DNA from: Plectrocnemia conspersa
Taxonomy: Eukaryota; Arthropoda; Insecta; Trichoptera; Polycentropodidae
Assembly: GCA_009617715.1 (NCBI GenBank)
Contig: VTFK01000013.1
Location: 1,445,001 to 1,509,000, forward strand
DNA: 64,000 nt
Direction of reading: 5' to 3'
Positions 61,106 to 64,000 of this stretch are shown here, piece by piece (within the stretch, counting starts at the first letter, position 1; every line of letters begins with the position of its first letter). A model generated the notes under the pieces. That model searched no databases and was not told the DNA's origin. It saw nothing but the letters and a program-made list of their open reading frames with translations. Position numbers and translations under genes: made by a program.

Positions 61106-62128
61106 ACAGAACCATTATGTGTTACATTTTGACGGCAACTCAGCCGTAAAAATTTAATATACATTTAAGAGTGTATTTCGGTAAGAAAAATATTTCATAG
61201 CCTATTCTTTAATATACATATATATGTAATATATATTTTACACATTTTTTTATTATTTGTATATTTTATCATTTATAATAATTTAATTTTTACTTTAAAA
61301 GTAACTGTATAAATTTGATAGTTTATTCTTTGACGCTAAAAACATGTCTAGTAATACAAGTAAATATGCATTATCAGTAGACGTATAAGAAATATATAAA
61401 CAACTATAATAAAACCCCCCAAAATAATAGTAAAAATTGTTTGTAAACATCATTACTACAATAAAACCAGTAATTTTGTAAAAAAGGAGTTTATAATGCA
61501 GAGATTTGTATACAGATTCTACTTAAATTGAATATCAAATTTAAGTTAAAATACGTTCCATATTACAAATATAATTTTAAAGTTAAGTAATTATGTATAA
61601 AAATGTAAATTTTTTACAATATAATTTACATAAACACTGATATATTTATAACAATAAAGTGAAATTTTTTACATTTATCTAAAATAGTGACTTTTGCAAA
61701 TTGATTTCGGAATTCATGATATGTAACAGACAAAGTAAAAGCCAGCATTTATTCAGTTATATTAGAAGAGGTTTAACAATACGCAAATTAAATCGCAATA
61801 TTGATAGCACTACAATGCTTTATCTTAACTATGCAGTGGAACGAAGTTGATTGTGAGACATTTATTATACTTAAAATTGCATTGCCTTTATAATAAACAC
61901 TGCTTGTACATGACGATAAATAAGCCACTCAATGTGATACGAATTAATTTATTAATGATACATTTTATGTTAAAAATAAAACACATATATGTGCTGGAAA
62001 ATAATAGCTATACAGAAAAAATTTAGTCTTTGAGATACATATTCTATAGCTTTGAAATGAACGCAAGCATAAGCTAGTTTATTATAAAATTAAGTTTTTG
62101 ACGTATTTACTAGTTTTTAAAATTAATT

Positions 62129-62130
<2 letters not shown>
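61106..62130. other. AT-rich gene-free stretch
   Basis: Nothing recognisable. Confidence 0.5.

Positions 62131-62201
<71 letters not shown>
62131..62201. repeat. (TA)n microsatellite, 71 bp
   Basis: Uninterrupted alternating TA from 62131 to 62201. Confidence 0.9.
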
Positions 62202-62203
<2 letters not shown>

Positions 62204-62389
62204 AAATATATTTTATTATTATGGCAAATAAACAGCAGGAGCTTTGAGAACGTCATTTTTACCATTTGTTCTATATATAAACATAAAAAGTAATGGTATA
62301 TATAATGGTACGTTTATTGTTTACGAAAAATCTCCTACATGAAGTGTCAGAATGCTAAAAATCTTACTCTTTAAACAATGCATTTTTCT

Positions 62390-63300
62390 AGAGTAGTCCG
62401 TATAAAGTGGTAAGCTGAACACCATTAAATTTTTAGACTCCCCCATACCTACTCGTCTGATACTTCAGACGTGCATGAAACGTTCAAGTGCATAAATCAG
62501 TATAAATTCCTCAGCAGTTCGTCTAGTACTAGTAGTAACACGCATACAACTTTACCTCGACGATAAGCAACTGCCTCCATTATTTATTATATATTCCGCC
62601 TGCGTCGAGCGTGCTCAAATATTATAAGCGAAGAGAATGCTAACGAGAACCGAATTTATTCGTTACCGAATATTTTTTGTCGTACACCACCCTGGCCGAG
62701 TAATCGCCTTTATTATTTTCGCCAAGACACCCCCATTGATAAAACTCGTCGGAAGTTCGAGATTGGATTATGCGAAAAAAATAACTTTTCAATACCTCTC
62801 CGTGCTTCATACCGACAAATGAATATTTTCTTCTTTATAAATTTTGTCATGAAAACTCTATTATGTCCAACCGATGCGATTAGTTTAAAACCCAATTTTT
62901 TTTAATTATATTTTGTATATGCGCTGAAATATATATATATTATAGCATTATAAATATGTCGTTCAAATTTTAATCAGTATTAGTGGCATCTCCCACCACG
63001 TTGCCTCTGTGATCAAGTGTCATATATTTTATAATGCTGGATAGAGACAACTGTATCGAATTGCAAATGAGGATGTTTGCATGCCAATTGCATTGTTTCT
63101 TTGACACGCCCACAAAATGTATACGCACTAAAAGAGAAACGGTCCGGATGGCCACTCCGGCGATCGGTAACCTAATGGTAAAAGAACAATAACATTATGC
63201 ACAAGATAGAATTTATTAGTAGAATGTCTAGCGTGCATCTTTTTAAAACAATGAGAAGTTTTATTCCACCGTACTGATATTAGGTGGTCCGTGAAGTATT
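62390..63300. promoter_or_regulatory. Long GC-richer island
   Basis: Mixed-composition block, strongest at 62440-62800 and 62990-63180. It contains CTGATACTTCAGACG and TCGTCTAGTACTAGTAGTAAC, plus three short open frames of about 60 codons, two of them overlapping on opposite strands, none recognised. Candidate conserved non-coding region or cluster of regulatory elements. Confidence 0.35.
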
Positions 63301-63818
63301 TCCTATTAATTTCTATTAATTGTAAAAATACTGTGTGTGGCCTTGTTTTCGAGACGTATTGTTCGAACTGTTTATTAGAATGATATCTAAATAAGGAGCA
63401 GTTTCAAGGAGCTGTATAATGTTAAATAAATTAGATGATTGGTATTAGTGAATTAGTTAAGTAAAAAGGTAAATAAATTATGGTAATTTCTAAGAAAGAA
63501 TAATTTCTTATAATATATGACAAGGGTCCAAATAAAGACTAATATTGTTTTAAATAAATAATAATAATATAATAAATAATATAGAAGTATGTAAAACACG
63601 TTTGTTTTGGTCAGTATTATAAAATAGACTAAGTAATATACAATAAAATAAAAAAATAGTTAAAGAATAACATGATCAATAATTATAAAAATATGTTAAA
63701 TAATAAAATAAAAATCCACTGTATTTATATAATTTAAAAAATAAATAGAAAAATATGTATATTATTTTGAATTAAAAACATAACTTCATTAATAACGATA
63801 TAATATTTTTATATATAT
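63301..63818. other. AT-rich non-coding stretch
   Basis: Nothing recognisable. Confidence 0.5.
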
Positions 63819-63820
63819 CA

Positions 63821-63866
63821 TATAAATAGAGTAATAATCTATGAATAGATTATTACTCTATTTATA
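63821..63866. repeat. Perfect palindrome, 22-bp arms
   Basis: TATAAATAGAGTAATAATCT plus AT, then GA, then the exact complement. It is a cruciform-prone site without coding context. Confidence 0.85.
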
Positions 63867-64000
63867 AGAAAAGAGGACAGAAAAATGAATATTTCACAAA
63901 TGTAAATTTATATGATATTATTCATAGGATATTCTAAAAAAAATAACGTTCTTCATTATTGAAAACAAGAAACACCTTCGTACATGGATACCTAAACTAT

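Noticed and set aside
62131..62201. Origin or regulatory function for the long TA tract
   Set aside because: Simple microsatellite; no supporting context.

Overview
The window is a strongly AT-rich stretch of insect nuclear DNA. This is shown by an intact, intron-containing ionotropic receptor (IR) gene, an insect-specific odorant receptor (7tm_6) remnant, and fossils of mariner, hAT and non-LTR (Jockey-like and CR1-like) elements. There is no operon-like gene packing, plasmid, phage or CRISPR signature. The order cannot be fixed from sequence alone; a hymenopteran or another insect with an AT-rich genome would fit.

Layout. 1-1.8 kb is AT-rich with a foldback element. 1.85-4.13 kb (minus strand) holds the only gene that can be modelled completely: a four-exon divergent IR of 639 residues with consistent splice sites and phases. 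5.24-5.56 kb (minus) is an unidentified possible exon. 5.6-7.75 kb has a degenerate short-period repeat and a broken ZBED5/FAM200-like hAT transposase. 13.2-13.7 kb is a mariner transposase fossil. 17.5-18 kb is an open frame that weakly resembles a gustatory receptor. 23.7-23.9 kb is a retrotransposon endonuclease scrap. 27.75-28.08 kb is the odorant receptor C-terminal remnant. 35.7-38.6 kb is a Jockey-like reverse transcriptase fossil split by a 2.1-kb non-autonomous hAT-like element, which itself contains a 1.2-kb near-perfect inverted repeat. 44.4-44.5 kb (minus) carries a decayed C2H2 finger segment of the lola type. 55.6-57.1 kb is a second, CR1-like reverse transcriptase fossil.

Between these, from about 9 kb to the right end, there are no convincing genes. 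Roughly twenty islands of 150-900 bp with higher GC and mixed composition stand out from the AT-rich background (for example 11.2-12.7, 16.15-16.66, 25.9-26.4, 28.4-28.9, 30.4-30.7, 34.9-35.5, 47.8-48.4, 50.5-50.8, 58.05-58.5 and 62.4-63.2 kb). They contain E-box, homeodomain-like and GAGA-like words. The pattern suggests a regulatory gene desert or very long intron, but only cross-species comparison could prove conservation.

Functionally, the only probable working protein is the IR, a putative chemosensory ligand-gated cation channel. The other recognisable coding relics carry stops, frame breaks or missing domains.
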